Assembly (NCBI RefSeq): GCF_002920635.1
Contig: NZ_PQSR01000063.1
Location: 1-46,434, forward strand
Direction of reading: 5' to 3'
Source: Streptomyces sp. Ru72
Lineage (GTDB): Bacteria > Actinomycetota > Actinomycetes > Streptomycetales > Streptomycetaceae
Length of the DNA: 46,434 nucleotides
The notes beneath the pieces were generated by a model. It was not told the DNA's origin. It ran no database searches and saw only the letters and a program-made list of their open reading frames with translations. Below, one piece after another: positions 35,322 through 43,494 of this stretch. Every line of letters begins with the position of its first letter. Position 1 is the stretch's first letter. The translations under genes were made by a program, and so were the position numbers.

Positions 35322-35667
35322 GGAGCCGGGGTGCCGGGACGTCGGCCGGGGCGGCACGGTCGGTCAGCCGGCCGACCAGGAGGCGCACCACGGTCACGAC
35401 GTCCGCGTCGTCGACGAAGTACACCTGGCGGCGGCCCTCACGGCGCGAGCCGACGAGTCCGGCGAGCTTGAGCTTCGTCAGGTGCTGACTCACGGCGGGC
35501 AGAGCGCCGCCGACCCGCTCGGCGAGCCCGGTGACATCGCTCTCGCCCTGCGCGAGCGCCCACACGATGTGCAGCCGCGCGGACGAGGCCAACAGCCCGA
35601 AGGCGGCCGCCGCCTGGGACAGCACCTCGGCGGACGGATCCTCGAAACCACCGCCGACTGCCGTCAC
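35311..35667 (-). CDS. ArsR-family winged-helix regulator
   Basis: 118 residues from the GTG at 35667, with AGGAGG upstream. The winged helix is clear: SSARLHIVWALAQGESDVTGL, LPAVSQHLTKLKLAGLV and the wing REGRRQVYFVDD. Apart from two histidines inside the helices there are no Cys or paired His ligands of the classic alpha-3 or alpha-5 metal sites, so a usual metal-sensing site is not visible. It is translationally coupled to the magnesium-ATPase gene, suggesting control of that pump. The signal is unknown. Confidence 0.88.
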   Translation of the reverse strand: MTAVGGGFEDPSAEVLSQAAAAFGLLASSARLHIVWALAQGESDVTGLAERVGGALPAVSQHLTKLKLAGLVGSRREGRRQVYFVDDADVVTVVRLLVGRLTDRAAPADVPAPRLRGL

Positions 35668-35773
35668 CGTGGGCCTCCTGTTCACACCGGGGTCGTCTCG
35701 TCCTTGCAAGGGGTCAGTCTAGGCGGGCTCGTCGGGCCCCGGTCGCAGAGCCGGACGCCGGGGGGTGCTGTCC

Positions 35774-36178
35774 CTACCGCTCCGCGGGCGACCAGCCCTG
35801 GCGGCGCAGGACCGCCGAGACGTCAGGGGCGCGGTAGTGGTCGCCCTTGAGGACCTTGCCGTCGGCCCGGCGCGACACCGTGCCGTCCGGGCCGATCTTC
35901 GTCATGTTGGCGCGGTGGATCTCGGCGATGACGGCGTCGAGGTCGATGCCGTGCACCAGGGCCGTCCCGTACGCCACGTACACGAGGTCGGCCAGCTCGT
36001 GCGCCAGCCGGTCGAGCGGGCCGGTGACGGACACCTCGGCGACCTCCGCCGCCTCCTCGGCGAGCAGCTCACCGCGGTGCGCGGCCAGCTCCGCGGAGAC
36101 CTCCGTCGGCTCGGAGCGCACGTCGAGACCGAAGGCGAGGTGGAACTCACGGACGAGGGAGGCGGGGGAAGGACGCAT
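35774..36178 (-). CDS. MazG-like nucleotide pyrophosphohydrolase
   Basis: 134 residues. The all-alpha NTP pyrophosphatase motif is present: LLAEEAAEVAEV and HELADLVYVAYGTAL, with acidic residues in the metal-binding ExxE and ExxD arrangement. The C-terminal segment MTKIGPDGTVSRRADGKVLKG is the usual extension of this group. It hydrolyses nucleoside triphosphates, perhaps for pool cleaning; the substrate is unknown. It is divergent from the TAXI-protein gene. Confidence 0.85.
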   Translation of the reverse strand: MRPSPASLVREFHLAFGLDVRSEPTEVSAELAAHRGELLAEEAAEVAEVSVTGPLDRLAHELADLVYVAYGTALVHGIDLDAVIAEIHRANMTKIGPDGTVSRRADGKVLKGDHYRAPDVSAVLRRQGWSPAER

Positions 36179-36273
36179 CCGCCGACCCTACCGTTCGCCG
36201 GCACCCGTCCTGCGCCCTCCCCTCGTCGGTCCCGGCCTGGTCACAGGGGCCGCGGCCTGGCAGGATCGCGCGC

Positions 36274-37272
36274 ATGCTTCAGGCACTCCCCCGTATCGGC
36301 AGACGCCGCGCGCTGCTGGGCTCGGCGGCCGTGTGCGCGGTCCTCGGGCTGCTGCTGTGGTGGCTGCTGCCGATCGGCGAGGAGTCCCCGAACGGCACGG
36401 TCACCTTCAGTACCGGCACCCCGAGCGGCGTCTACGAGAAGTACGGCACCCTGCTGCGGCAGACGATCGCGCGGGACATGCCGCGGTTGGACGTACGGCT
36501 GCAGAACAGCGACGGGTCGCAGGAGAACGTGCGCCGGGTGGCCACCGGGCAGGTGGACTTCACGATCGCGGCGGCCGACGCGGTGGAGGCGTACCGGCTT
36601 CAGAACGGGCCCGGCGCCGGCCGGCTGCGCGGCTGCGCAAGGCTGTACGACGACTATGTGCACCTGGTGGTGCCGCGGTCGTCCGCCGTTCGGTCGGTGG
36701 CGGACCTGAAGGGCCGCACGGTCGCCGTCGGGCCGGGCGGCTCCGGGGTGCGGCTGATCGCGGAGCATGTGCTGAAGGCGGCCGGGCTGGACCCCGAGAG
36801 GGACATCACGCCGCTGTCCGACGGCATCGGGACGATGCCCGGGCTGCTGAGGCGGCACCGGATCGACGCGTTCTTCTGGTCGGGCGGGCTGCCCACGAGC
36901 GCGATAACGGATCTGTCGCAGCATTTCCCGGTCCGGCTGGTGCCGATCGGCGGCGACCTGGTGGCGAAGCTGCACGCGCAGGGCGGCGCGTCCCGCTACT
37001 ACCGGGCCGCTGTGATGCCGGCCGACGCCTATCCGGAGGCGCAGCAGGGCGTCTCCGTGCAGACCGTGGCCGTCGCCAACCTCCTGGTGACACGTCAGGA
37101 CATGAACGCCGACCTGACCGACGAGCTGACCCGCGTGGTCATCGACAGCCGCGACCGGATCGGCGCACAGGTGCACGCGGCACAGTTGGTGGACCTGCGC
37201 ACCGCGATCTACACGGACCCGCTGGAACTGCACGAAGGCGCGCGGCGGTACTACCGGTCGGTGAAGCCGTAG
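36274..37272 (+). CDS. TAXI-family solute-binding protein (TRAP-associated), orphan
   Basis: 332 residues. An N-terminal membrane anchor (RRALLGSAAVCAVLGLLLWWL) precedes the binding fold: VTFSTGTPSGVYEKYGTLL (TAXI signature region), ENVRRVATGQVDFTIAAADAV, LKGRTVAVGPGGSGVRLIAEHVL and a C-terminal YRSVKP. TAXI proteins feed TRAP transporters, usually with DctQM-type membrane subunits; none is encoded here. It may bind glutamate-like substrates, but this is inferred only from the neighbouring glutamate genes. It is divergent from the MazG-like gene. Confidence 0.85.
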   Translation: MLQALPRIGRRRALLGSAAVCAVLGLLLWWLLPIGEESPNGTVTFSTGTPSGVYEKYGTLLRQTIARDMPRLDVRLQNSDGSQENVRRVATGQVDFTIAAADAVEAYRLQNGPGAGRLRGCARLYDDYVHLVVPRSSAVRSVADLKGRTVAVGPGGSGVRLIAEHVLKAAGLDPERDITPLSDGIGTMPGLLRRHRIDAFFWSGGLPTSAITDLSQHFPVRLVPIGGDLVAKLHAQGGASRYYRAAVMPADAYPEAQQGVSVQTVAVANLLVTRQDMNADLTDELTRVVIDSRDRIGAQVHAAQLVDLRTAIYTDPLELHEGARRYYRSVKP

Positions 37273-37357
37273 TTCGGGGCGCCGGCAGCCAAGAGTCTCG
37301 CCCCTGGGTCGGCTCGCCGTCGTGGGGCTTGGCCCCAGAGCCACGTTCGGCTTGAAC

Positions 37358-37426
37358 GGCCTCGTACTCGAGTGCGGAACGGCCTCGTGCTCAAACGCAG
37401 AAAGGCCTCGTACTCGAACGCCGGAC
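37358..37426. repeat. Three 23-bp tandem repeats in intergenic region
   Basis: Three contiguous units of exactly 23 bases, each starting GGCCTCGTNCTC, at 37358-37380, 37381-37403 and 37404-37426. They differ at several positions. They lie between the convergent TAXI and kinase genes, about 85 bases past the TAXI stop and about 40 before the kinase stop. Similar GC-rich intergenic units recur in Streptomyces chromosomes. Confidence 0.75.
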
Positions 37427-37464
37427 CGGGCAGGCCGGCAGTGCCGCCCCGGCCGCGAAATCCC

Positions 37465-38886
37465 TCAAGCCCCGGCGCGCCGCGCCCCCGTCGCCGTCCG
37501 CGGAAGCGACACCGTCACCCTGAGGCCGTGCGGCTCGTGATGCGCGTACGAGATCGAGCCCCCGCCCGCCGCCAGCAGCGTCTGGGTGATCGACAGGCCG
37601 AGGCCCGAGCCCTTGATGTTCTGGTGGGCGGCGCTGCGCCAGAAGCGGTCCCCGACGCGTGCGAGTTCCTCGTCGCTGAGGCCGGGGCCGCCGTCGGTGA
37701 CCACCACCGTGGCGGTGTCGCCGGCGGCCGCGACCTCCACTCCCACGCTCTGGCCCGCGGGCGTGAACTTCACCGCGTTGTCGATGACGGCGTCCAGCGC
37801 ACTGGACAGGGTCACGGGATCCGCCCAGGCCGTGGTGGCCGGGCAGGTGCCGGTCAGGCGTACGCCCTTGGCCTCGGCGGCGGGCCCCCAGGACGCGACC
37901 CGCTCGGCGGTCAGCGCGCCGATGTCGGTGAGCCGCAGGTCCGCCTCGGCGTGTTCGGCGAGCGCCAGGTCGAGCAGATCGTCCAGGACCTGCGCGAGGC
38001 GCTTGCCCTCGGTGCGCACCGAGGCGATCTCCTCGTTGCCCTCCGGCAGTTCCAGCGCGAGCAGTTCGATGCGCAGCAGCAGCGCGGCCAGCGGATTGCG
38101 CAACTGGTGGGAGGCGTCGGCGACGAAGGCGCGCTGCTGCTCGAGGACCTGCTCGACGTTGTCCGCCATCTCGTTGAACGACCGGGCGAGCCGCCTCAGC
38201 TCCGGCGGTCCGCCCGCCGCCGCGACCCGGGACTTCAGGCGTCCGGTCGCTATGTCGTGGGTCGTCGCGTCCAGGACCCGCACCGGCCTGAGGACCCATC
38301 CGGTCAGCCGCAGCGCCGCGCCCACGGCGAGCAGCATCGCGGCGACCTCCCCGGCGCCGATGAACAGCCAGCCGTGCAGGATCCTCGACCGCATCTGCCC
38401 GGTGGGCGAGTCGGTGACGACCACCGCGACGACGTCACCGTCGCGGATGACGGGCGAGGCGACCACGAGCCGGCTGCGCTGCCAGGGCCAGACCTGCTCG
38501 GGATCGTGGCTGCGCCGCCCGAGCAGGGCCTCGTTGAAGGCGTCGCGGCCCTCGCCCTTCTCGGGCAGGAACCAGTCCCCGGGCGCGTTGGCCATGGGTG
38601 TGTCGTCGCGGTAGAAGACGCCGGCCCGGATGCCGTACACGCTGTAGTACATGCGCAGTTCGCCGGCCAGGGTCTCGCCGCGCTCGTCCGTGGCGTCGGT
38701 CCGGGAGCCGGTGGGCCGGTCGGTGACGAACTGTGCGAGGGCGGCGAAGCGCGCCGTGTCGTCGATGCGGTCGACGACGACCCGCTGCTGCTGTGCTGCC
38801 GCGAGGCTCACCGCGAGCGGCACACCGAGCGCGAGCAGCACGGCCGCCATCAGGACGATGAGCAGCGGAAGGAGACGTGTGCGCAC
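37465..38886 (-). CDS. gluK: Sensor histidine kinase (GluK-like)
   Basis: 473 residues. Membrane helix at the N-terminus (LLPLLIVLMAAVLLALGVPLA), an extracytoplasmic sensor region (about 35-170), second helix (LHGWLFIGAGEVAAMLLAVG), HAMP (VRVLDATTHDIATGRL) and HisKA with His260 in ADASHQLRNPLAALLLRIE. The ATPase domain has the N-box VIDNAVKFTPAG, G1 DGGPGLSDEEL and G2 GSGLGLSIT. It follows gluR by nine bases on the same strand. In S. coelicolor the GluR-GluK pair beside gluABCD senses glutamate (from memory of the literature); the same arrangement here supports the name. Confidence 0.88.
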   Translation of the reverse strand: MRTRLLPLLIVLMAAVLLALGVPLAVSLAAAQQQRVVVDRIDDTARFAALAQFVTDRPTGSRTDATDERGETLAGELRMYYSVYGIRAGVFYRDDTPMANAPGDWFLPEKGEGRDAFNEALLGRRSHDPEQVWPWQRSRLVVASPVIRDGDVVAVVVTDSPTGQMRSRILHGWLFIGAGEVAAMLLAVGAALRLTGWVLRPVRVLDATTHDIATGRLKSRVAAAGGPPELRRLARSFNEMADNVEQVLEQQRAFVADASHQLRNPLAALLLRIELLALELPEGNEEIASVRTEGKRLAQVLDDLLDLALAEHAEADLRLTDIGALTAERVASWGPAAEAKGVRLTGTCPATTAWADPVTLSSALDAVIDNAVKFTPAGQSVGVEVAAAGDTATVVVTDGGPGLSDEELARVGDRFWRSAAHQNIKGSGLGLSITQTLLAAGGGSISYAHHEPHGLRVTVSLPRTATGARRAGA

Positions 38887-38895
38887 CCGTACCCG

Positions 38896-39582
38896 CTACG
38901 CGGCCGGGGCGACGAGCCGGTACCCGACGCCGCGCACGGTCTCGATCAGCGCGGGCATGCGCAGCTTGGAGCGCAGGGAGGCGACGTGCACCTCCAGGGT
39001 GCGCCCGGTCCCCTCCCAACTGGTCTGCCACACCTCGCTGATGATCTGTTCACGCCGGAACACCACACCGGGGCGCTGGGCCAGCAGGGCCAGCAGGTCG
39101 AACTCCTTGCGGGTCAGCTGGACGACGGAGCCGTCCACGCTGACGCGGCGGGTGGGGAACTCGATGTGCACGGGGCCGAGGCGCAGCGCGGTCTCGGTGG
39201 CGCCGGTGTCGTCCAGGTGCGGGGTGCGGCGGCTGACCGCGTGGATGCGCGCGAGCAGTTCCCCGGTGTCGTACGGCTTGACCACGTAGTCGTCGGCGCC
39301 GAGGTTCAGGCCGTGGATCCGGGACCGCACGTCCGAGCGTGCGGTCACCATGATCACCGGGGTTCCGGTGCGCTTGCGGATCTTGGCGCAGACCTCGTAG
39401 CCGTCCTGGTCGGGCAGGCCCAGGTCGAGCAGGACCACGCCGAAGCCGGCGCCCTCGGGGACCAGCGCCTGGAGTGCCTCCTCGCCGCTGCGGGCGTGCG
39501 TGACCTCGAAGCCGTGCCGGGCCAGGACCGCGGACAGGGCGGCCGCGACGTGGTTGTCGTCCTCGACGAGAAGCAGTCTCAT
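38896..39582 (-). CDS. gluR: OmpR-family response regulator (GluR-like)
   Basis: 228 residues from the ATG at 39582, with GGAGGGGG upstream. The receiver domain has MRLLLVEDDNHVA, phosphoacceptor Asp53 in LLDLGLPDQDGYEV, a TAR switch region and the lysine in VVKPYDTGELLARI. The C-terminal winged helix has LTRKEFDLLALLAQRPGVVFRR, then LEVHVASLRSKL and VRGVGYRL. It is divergent from gluA and is the likely activator of gluABCD, as reported for the S. coelicolor GluR. A phased direct repeat that may be its site lies at 39856-39873. Confidence 0.9.
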   Translation of the reverse strand: MRLLLVEDDNHVAAALSAVLARHGFEVTHARSGEEALQALVPEGAGFGVVLLDLGLPDQDGYEVCAKIRKRTGTPVIMVTARSDVRSRIHGLNLGADDYVVKPYDTGELLARIHAVSRRTPHLDDTGATETALRLGPVHIEFPTRRVSVDGSVVQLTRKEFDLLALLAQRPGVVFRREQIISEVWQTSWEGTGRTLEVHVASLRSKLRMPALIETVRGVGYRLVAPAA

Positions 39583-39831
39583 GCCGGCCCCCTCCGGTTT
39601 CTCGGCCCTACGGTCTGTTCGGCCATACGGTCTCCGTGCGCTCTCGGCGTGCGCAAGGGCGTCGCCCCCGCGCCGCACCGGAAAGTCGTCACCCACCCGA
39701 ACACGTGGGCACGCGCGCGTGCACCAAGGAAGTCACGCCGATGAACGAGGACGCCGTCAAGAGGCTTCGGGTCGCGGGCGGCTTCCGTTACCCAGCCGGT
39801 ACGCGGTCCGCCGGATTCGCTACGACTCGTG

Positions 39832-39847
39832 TCCGATCGCTATCGGA
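39832..39847. repeat. Perfect inverted repeat upstream of gluA
   Basis: TCCGAT and ATCGGA separated by CGCT. It adjoins the direct repeats and could be an operator or part of the gluR promoter. Confidence 0.5.
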
Positions 39848-39855
39848 TTGTGATG

Positions 39856-39873
39856 CTCAGATCTCCCTCAGAT
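39856..39873 (+). promoter_or_regulatory. Candidate GluR operator: 11-bp-phased direct repeat
   Basis: CTCAGAT at 39856-39862 and again at 39867-39873, an 11-base start-to-start distance. OmpR-family regulators bind such helical-phase direct repeats. The site lies about 30-45 bases upstream of a possible gluA -10 box (TACTGT), the position expected for an activator overlapping the -35 region. Confidence 0.45.
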
Positions 39874-39942
39874 GTAATGACGCTGGTCGTGCGGTCTCAC
39901 TACTGTCCTGCGAAACCGAGCGAGGACGGAGCCAGTGAGCAC

Positions 39943-40719
39943 ATGACCGAAGTATCGGTGGCCGAGGACTCGGTGGCCGCGACCGACGAACTGGTCGTCC
40001 TGAGGAGCGTCAACAAGCACTTCGGCGCGTTGCACGTGCTCCAGGACATCGACCTGACCATCGCGCGTGGTGAAGTCGTCGTCGTCATCGGCCCCTCCGG
40101 GTCCGGCAAGTCCACCCTGTGCCGCACCATCAACCGCCTGGAGACCATCGACGAGGGCGAGATCCTGATCGACGGCAGGCCGCTGCCCCAGGAGGGCAAG
40201 GAGCTGGCCCGGCTGCGCGCCGACGTCGGCATGGTCTTCCAGTCCTTCAACCTCTTCGCGCACAAGACGGTGCTCGAGAACGTGATGCTGGGCCAGATCA
40301 AGGTCCGCCGAACCGACAAGCAGAAGGCCGAGGAGAAGGCGCGCGCGCTGCTGGACCGGGTGGGCGTCGGCACCCAGGCGGACAAGTACCCCGCTCAGCT
40401 CTCCGGCGGCCAGCAGCAGCGTGTCGCCATCGCCCGCGCGCTGGCCATGGACCCCAAGGTCATCCTCTTCGACGAGCCGACCTCGGCCCTGGACCCCGAG
40501 ATGATCAACGAGGTCCTGGAGGTCATGCAGCAGCTCGCCCGGGACGGCATGACCATGGTGGTGGTCACCCATGAGATGGGCTTCGCCCGTTCGGCCGCCA
40601 ATCGGGTGGTCTTCATGGCGGACGGGCGCATCGTGGAAGAGGCCACACCGGAGCAGTTCTTCAGCGCCCCGCGCAGCGACCGCGCGAAGGACTTCCTGTC
40701 GAAGATCCTCCACCACTGA
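39943..40719 (+). CDS. gluA: Glutamate ABC transporter ATPase
   Basis: 258 residues from the ATG at 39943; the longer frame includes the regulatory repeats. Walker A GPSGSGKST (from residue 50), Q-loop GMVFQSFNLFAHKTV, signature LSGGQQQRVAIARAL, Walker B VILFDEPTSALDPE and the switch His in VVTHEMGFAR. It belongs to the polar amino-acid (GlnQ/GluA) group. It powers glutamate uptake with GluB, GluC and GluD encoded next. Order and types equal gluABCD of Corynebacterium and Streptomyces. Confidence 0.95.
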   Translation: MTEVSVAEDSVAATDELVVLRSVNKHFGALHVLQDIDLTIARGEVVVVIGPSGSGKSTLCRTINRLETIDEGEILIDGRPLPQEGKELARLRADVGMVFQSFNLFAHKTVLENVMLGQIKVRRTDKQKAEEKARALLDRVGVGTQADKYPAQLSGGQQQRVAIARALAMDPKVILFDEPTSALDPEMINEVLEVMQQLARDGMTMVVVTHEMGFARSAANRVVFMADGRIVEEATPEQFFSAPRSDRAKDFLSKILHH

Positions 40720-40858
40720 GGCCGCGCGCCGGGCACCGTCCGTCCGCGTCCTTAAGTCCGCTCGCCCCGAGCGTCCCACCGCCGACACCGCGCACGGCCC
40801 GCCTCCCGGGCGCCGGTCCCCGGTCCGCATTCTCTTCACCACGCAAAGGATGTTCACC

Positions 40859-41698
40859 ATGAAGCTCCGCAAGGTCACCGCGGCCACGGCCGTCGCCCTC
40901 GCCCTCGCCACCGCCGCCACCGCCTGCGGGTCGGACAAGAAGAGCGACGGGGGCTCGTCCTCCGGCGGCGGCAAGACGATCAAGGTCGGCATCAAGTTCG
41001 ACCAGCCGGGCATCGGCCAGAAGACGCCGCAGGGCTACTCCGGCTTCGACGTGGACGTCGCCACGTACGTCGCCAAGCAGCTCGGCTACAACGCCGACCA
41101 GATCGAGTGGCACGAGTCGAAGAGCGCCGACCGCGAGACCATGCTGCAGCGCGGCGACGTCGACTTCATCGTCGCCTCGTACTCGATCACCCCGAAGCGT
41201 CAGGCGAAGGTCGACTTCGCCGGCCCGTACCTGCTCGCCCACCAGGACGTGCTGCTCCGCGCCGACGACAACTCGATCAAGTCGCCCTCGGACCTGAACT
41301 CCAAGAAGCTGTGCTCGGTGACGGGCTCGACCTCGGCGCAGAACGTCCACGACAAGCTCGCCCCGAAGGCCAACCTGCTGCAGTACCCGACGTACTCGGC
41401 CTGCCTGACGGGTCTGCAGAACGGCGCCGTCGACGCGCTGACCACCGATGACTCGATCCTCGCCGGTTACGCCTCGCAGGCCGCCTTCAAGGGCAAGTTC
41501 AAGCTCGGCGGCTTCAAGATGACCAACGAGAACTACGGCATCGGGGTCAAGAAGGGCAGCGATCTCAAGGCGAAGATCAACAGCGCCCTGGAGAAGATGG
41601 TCTCGGACGGTTCGTGGGACACGGCCGTGAAGAAGAACTTCGGCCCCGCGAACTACAAGAACGAGCCCGCGCCGAAGATCGGCAACATCGTCCAGTAA
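40859..41698 (+). CDS. gluB: Glutamate-binding lipoprotein of ABC transporter
   Basis: 279 residues from the ATG at 40859, with AAAGGA upstream. Signal peptide ends with ATAATAC (lipobox-like). A Ser/Gly-rich linker follows, then the family 3 binding fold: KVGIKFDQPGIGQKTPQGYSG, FDVDVATYVAKQLG, DFIVASYSITPKRQAKVDFAG and AVDALTTDDSILAGYA. It captures glutamate outside the membrane. It is the second gene of the operon with a 139-base gap after gluA. Confidence 0.95.
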   Translation: MKLRKVTAATAVALALATAATACGSDKKSDGGSSSGGGKTIKVGIKFDQPGIGQKTPQGYSGFDVDVATYVAKQLGYNADQIEWHESKSADRETMLQRGDVDFIVASYSITPKRQAKVDFAGPYLLAHQDVLLRADDNSIKSPSDLNSKKLCSVTGSTSAQNVHDKLAPKANLLQYPTYSACLTGLQNGAVDALTTDDSILAGYASQAAFKGKFKLGGFKMTNENYGIGVKKGSDLKAKINSALEKMVSDGSWDTAVKKNFGPANYKNEPAPKIGNIVQ

Positions 41699-41709
41699 GC
41701 AGGGCTCCA

Positions 41710-41743
41710 CGGGTGCGCCGTTTACGGGGGAGCGGCGCACCCG
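41710..41743 (+). terminator. Hairpin between gluB and gluC, partial terminator or mRNA stabiliser
   Basis: CGGGTGCGCCG (41710-41720) pairs perfectly with CGGCGCACCCG (41733-41743). In binding-protein operons such a stem after the binding-protein gene often yields more of its mRNA than of the permease mRNA. Confidence 0.6.
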
Positions 41744-41775
41744 GGCCTGTCCGACACGCGGAAGCGCGGGACCTC

Positions 41776-42441
41776 ATGTTCGACTTTCTTGATCACTACG
41801 ACGTGCTGGGAGCGTTCTGGACGACGGTGCAGCTCGCCGTCCTGTCCGCGATCGGCTCCCTGATCTGGGGCACCGTGCTGGCCGCCATGCGGGTCGGTCC
41901 GGTCCCGGTGATGCGCGGTTTCGGCACCGCCTACGTGAACATCGTGCGGAACATCCCGCTGACGGTGATCATCCTGTTCACCTCGCTCGGTCTCAACCAG
42001 ACCTTGCAGGTACAGCTCGGCGCGACCGACTTCAAGGTCGTCAACTTCCGGCTCGCCGTGCTCGGTCTGATCCTCTACACCGCGGCGTTCGTGTGCGAGG
42101 CGCTGAGGGCCGGCATCAACACCGTGCCCGTCGGGCAGGCGGAGGCGGCCCGTGCGCTGGGGCTGAGCTTCGGTCAGGTGCTCAGGCTGGTGGTGCTGCC
42201 GCAGGCCTTCCGCTCCGTCGTCGGCCCGCTGACGAACGTCCTGATCGCGCTCACGAAGAACACCACGGTGGCGGCCGCGATCGGCGTCACCGAGGCGGCC
42301 CTGCTGATGAAGGAGATGATCGAGAACGAGGCCCAGCTCCTGCTGATCTCCGCGGTGATCGCCTTCGGGTTCGTGTGTCTGACGCTGCCGACCGGCCTGA
42401 TCCTCGGCTGGGTGGGCAAGAAGGTGGCGGTGAAGCGATGA
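41776..42441 (+). CDS. gluC: Glutamate ABC transporter permease
   Basis: 221 residues from the ATG at 41776. The HisM-type permease has VQLAVLSAIGSLIWGTVLA, NIVRNIPLTVIILFTSLG and the EAA-type loop GQAEAARALGLSFGQVLRLVVLPQ. It forms the channel with GluD. The stop overlaps the gluD start by four bases (ATGA). Confidence 0.94.
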   Translation: MFDFLDHYDVLGAFWTTVQLAVLSAIGSLIWGTVLAAMRVGPVPVMRGFGTAYVNIVRNIPLTVIILFTSLGLNQTLQVQLGATDFKVVNFRLAVLGLILYTAAFVCEALRAGINTVPVGQAEAARALGLSFGQVLRLVVLPQAFRSVVGPLTNVLIALTKNTTVAAAIGVTEAALLMKEMIENEAQLLLISAVIAFGFVCLTLPTGLILGWVGKKVAVKR

Positions 42442-43322
42442 CGTCCGTCCTCTACGACGCCCAGGGCCCCCGGGCCAAACGGCGCAACGTCGTCTACACG
42501 GTGGTGTTCCTGCTCGCCGTGGCCGGGCTCGGCTGGTGGGTGTTCACCAGTCTCGACGACAAGGGCCAGCTCGACTGGGAGAAGTGGAAGCCCTTCTTCG
42601 GCGGTACGGAGGCCTGGTCGACCTACATCTGGCCCGGGGTGCAGAACACGCTGAAGGCCGCCGCCCTCGCGATGCTCATCTCCCTGCCACTGGGCGCGGT
42701 CCTGGGCATCGCACGGCTCTCGGACCACGCCTGGGTGCGGATCCCGGTCGCGGTCGTGGTGGAGTTCTTCCGGGCCATCCCGGTCCTCGTCCTGATGATC
42801 TTCGGCCTCGCACTCTTCTCCCAGTACACAAACGTCAGTTCGGACGACCGCCCGCTGTACGCGGTGGTCACCGGCCTCGTCCTCTACAACGCCTCCGTCC
42901 TCGCGGAGATCGTCCGGGCGGGCATCCTGGCCCTGCCGAAGGGCCAGGGAGAGGCGGCTCTGGCGATCGGTCTGCGCAAGAACCAGGTGATGCGGTTCAT
43001 CCTGCTGCCGCAGGCGGTCACCGCGATGCTGCCGGCGATCGTCAGCCAGCTCGTGGTGATCGTGAAGGACACCGCGCTGGGCGGCGCGGTCCTCACCTTC
43101 CCCGAACTGCTGGCCTCGGTCTCGCCGATGAGCTCCTACTACGGCGCCAACACCATCGCCAGCTTCACGATCGTGGCCGTCATCTACATCGCCATCAACT
43201 TCGCCCTGACGACCTTCGCCGGCTGGCTGGAGAAGCGGCTGCGGCGCGGCAAGAAGTCGACCGGCGCGGTGCTGCCCCCGGCGGCGGTCGGGGCGGCCGA
43301 GTCGACGGGCGCGGCCGCCTGA
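42438..43322 (+). CDS. gluD: Glutamate ABC transporter permease
   Basis: 294 residues from the ATG at 42438. A cytoplasmic N-terminus, a first helix (VVYTVVFLLAVAGLGWWVF), the permease core with VQNTLKAAALAMLISLPLG and EFFRAIPVLVLMIFGLALFS, the EAA-type loop GQGEAALAIGLRKNQVMRFILLPQ and a C-terminal basic, alanine-rich tail. It is longer than GluC because of both ends, as in other GluD proteins. A strong terminator follows at 43348. Confidence 0.94.
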   Translation: MTSVLYDAQGPRAKRRNVVYTVVFLLAVAGLGWWVFTSLDDKGQLDWEKWKPFFGGTEAWSTYIWPGVQNTLKAAALAMLISLPLGAVLGIARLSDHAWVRIPVAVVVEFFRAIPVLVLMIFGLALFSQYTNVSSDDRPLYAVVTGLVLYNASVLAEIVRAGILALPKGQGEAALAIGLRKNQVMRFILLPQAVTAMLPAIVSQLVVIVKDTALGGAVLTFPELLASVSPMSSYYGANTIASFTIVAVIYIAINFALTTFAGWLEKRLRRGKKSTGAVLPPAAVGAAESTGAAA

Positions 43323-43347
43323 CGGCTCCTCAATCCCATACGACCCG

Positions 43348-43376
43348 GAGGGCAGTGGCGTCACGCCACTGCCCTC
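43348..43376 (+). terminator. Terminator of gluABCD
   Basis: GAGGGCAGTGGC and GCCACTGCCCTC form a perfect 12-bp stem around GTCAC, 26 bases after the gluD stop. Confidence 0.8.
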
Positions 43377-43494
43377 GTCGCTTGACGGGCGCTGCGGCAA
43401 TGGGTTGCATACGGTGTGTGATCGTGCACCCCGCTCCACCTGCCTGTTCCCCAACGTTCCCCCACACACCACGCAGGGCGGGGGGCGCCACACC

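Larger units (their letters stand above)
39583..39942. other. gluR-gluA divergent regulatory region
   Basis: 360 bases. Contents from left: a possible 65-codon frame from the ATG at 39741 (AAGGAAGT upstream) whose first codons look coding but whose later part does not; a perfect inverted repeat TCCGAT-CGCT-ATCGGA at 39832-39847; the direct repeats at 39856-39873; and a possible -10 box TACTGT at 39901-39906 for gluA. I call no gene here. Confidence 0.5.

Noticed and set aside
37358..37426. Short CRISPR array
   Set aside because: The units are contiguous with no spacers and no cas genes are in the window.
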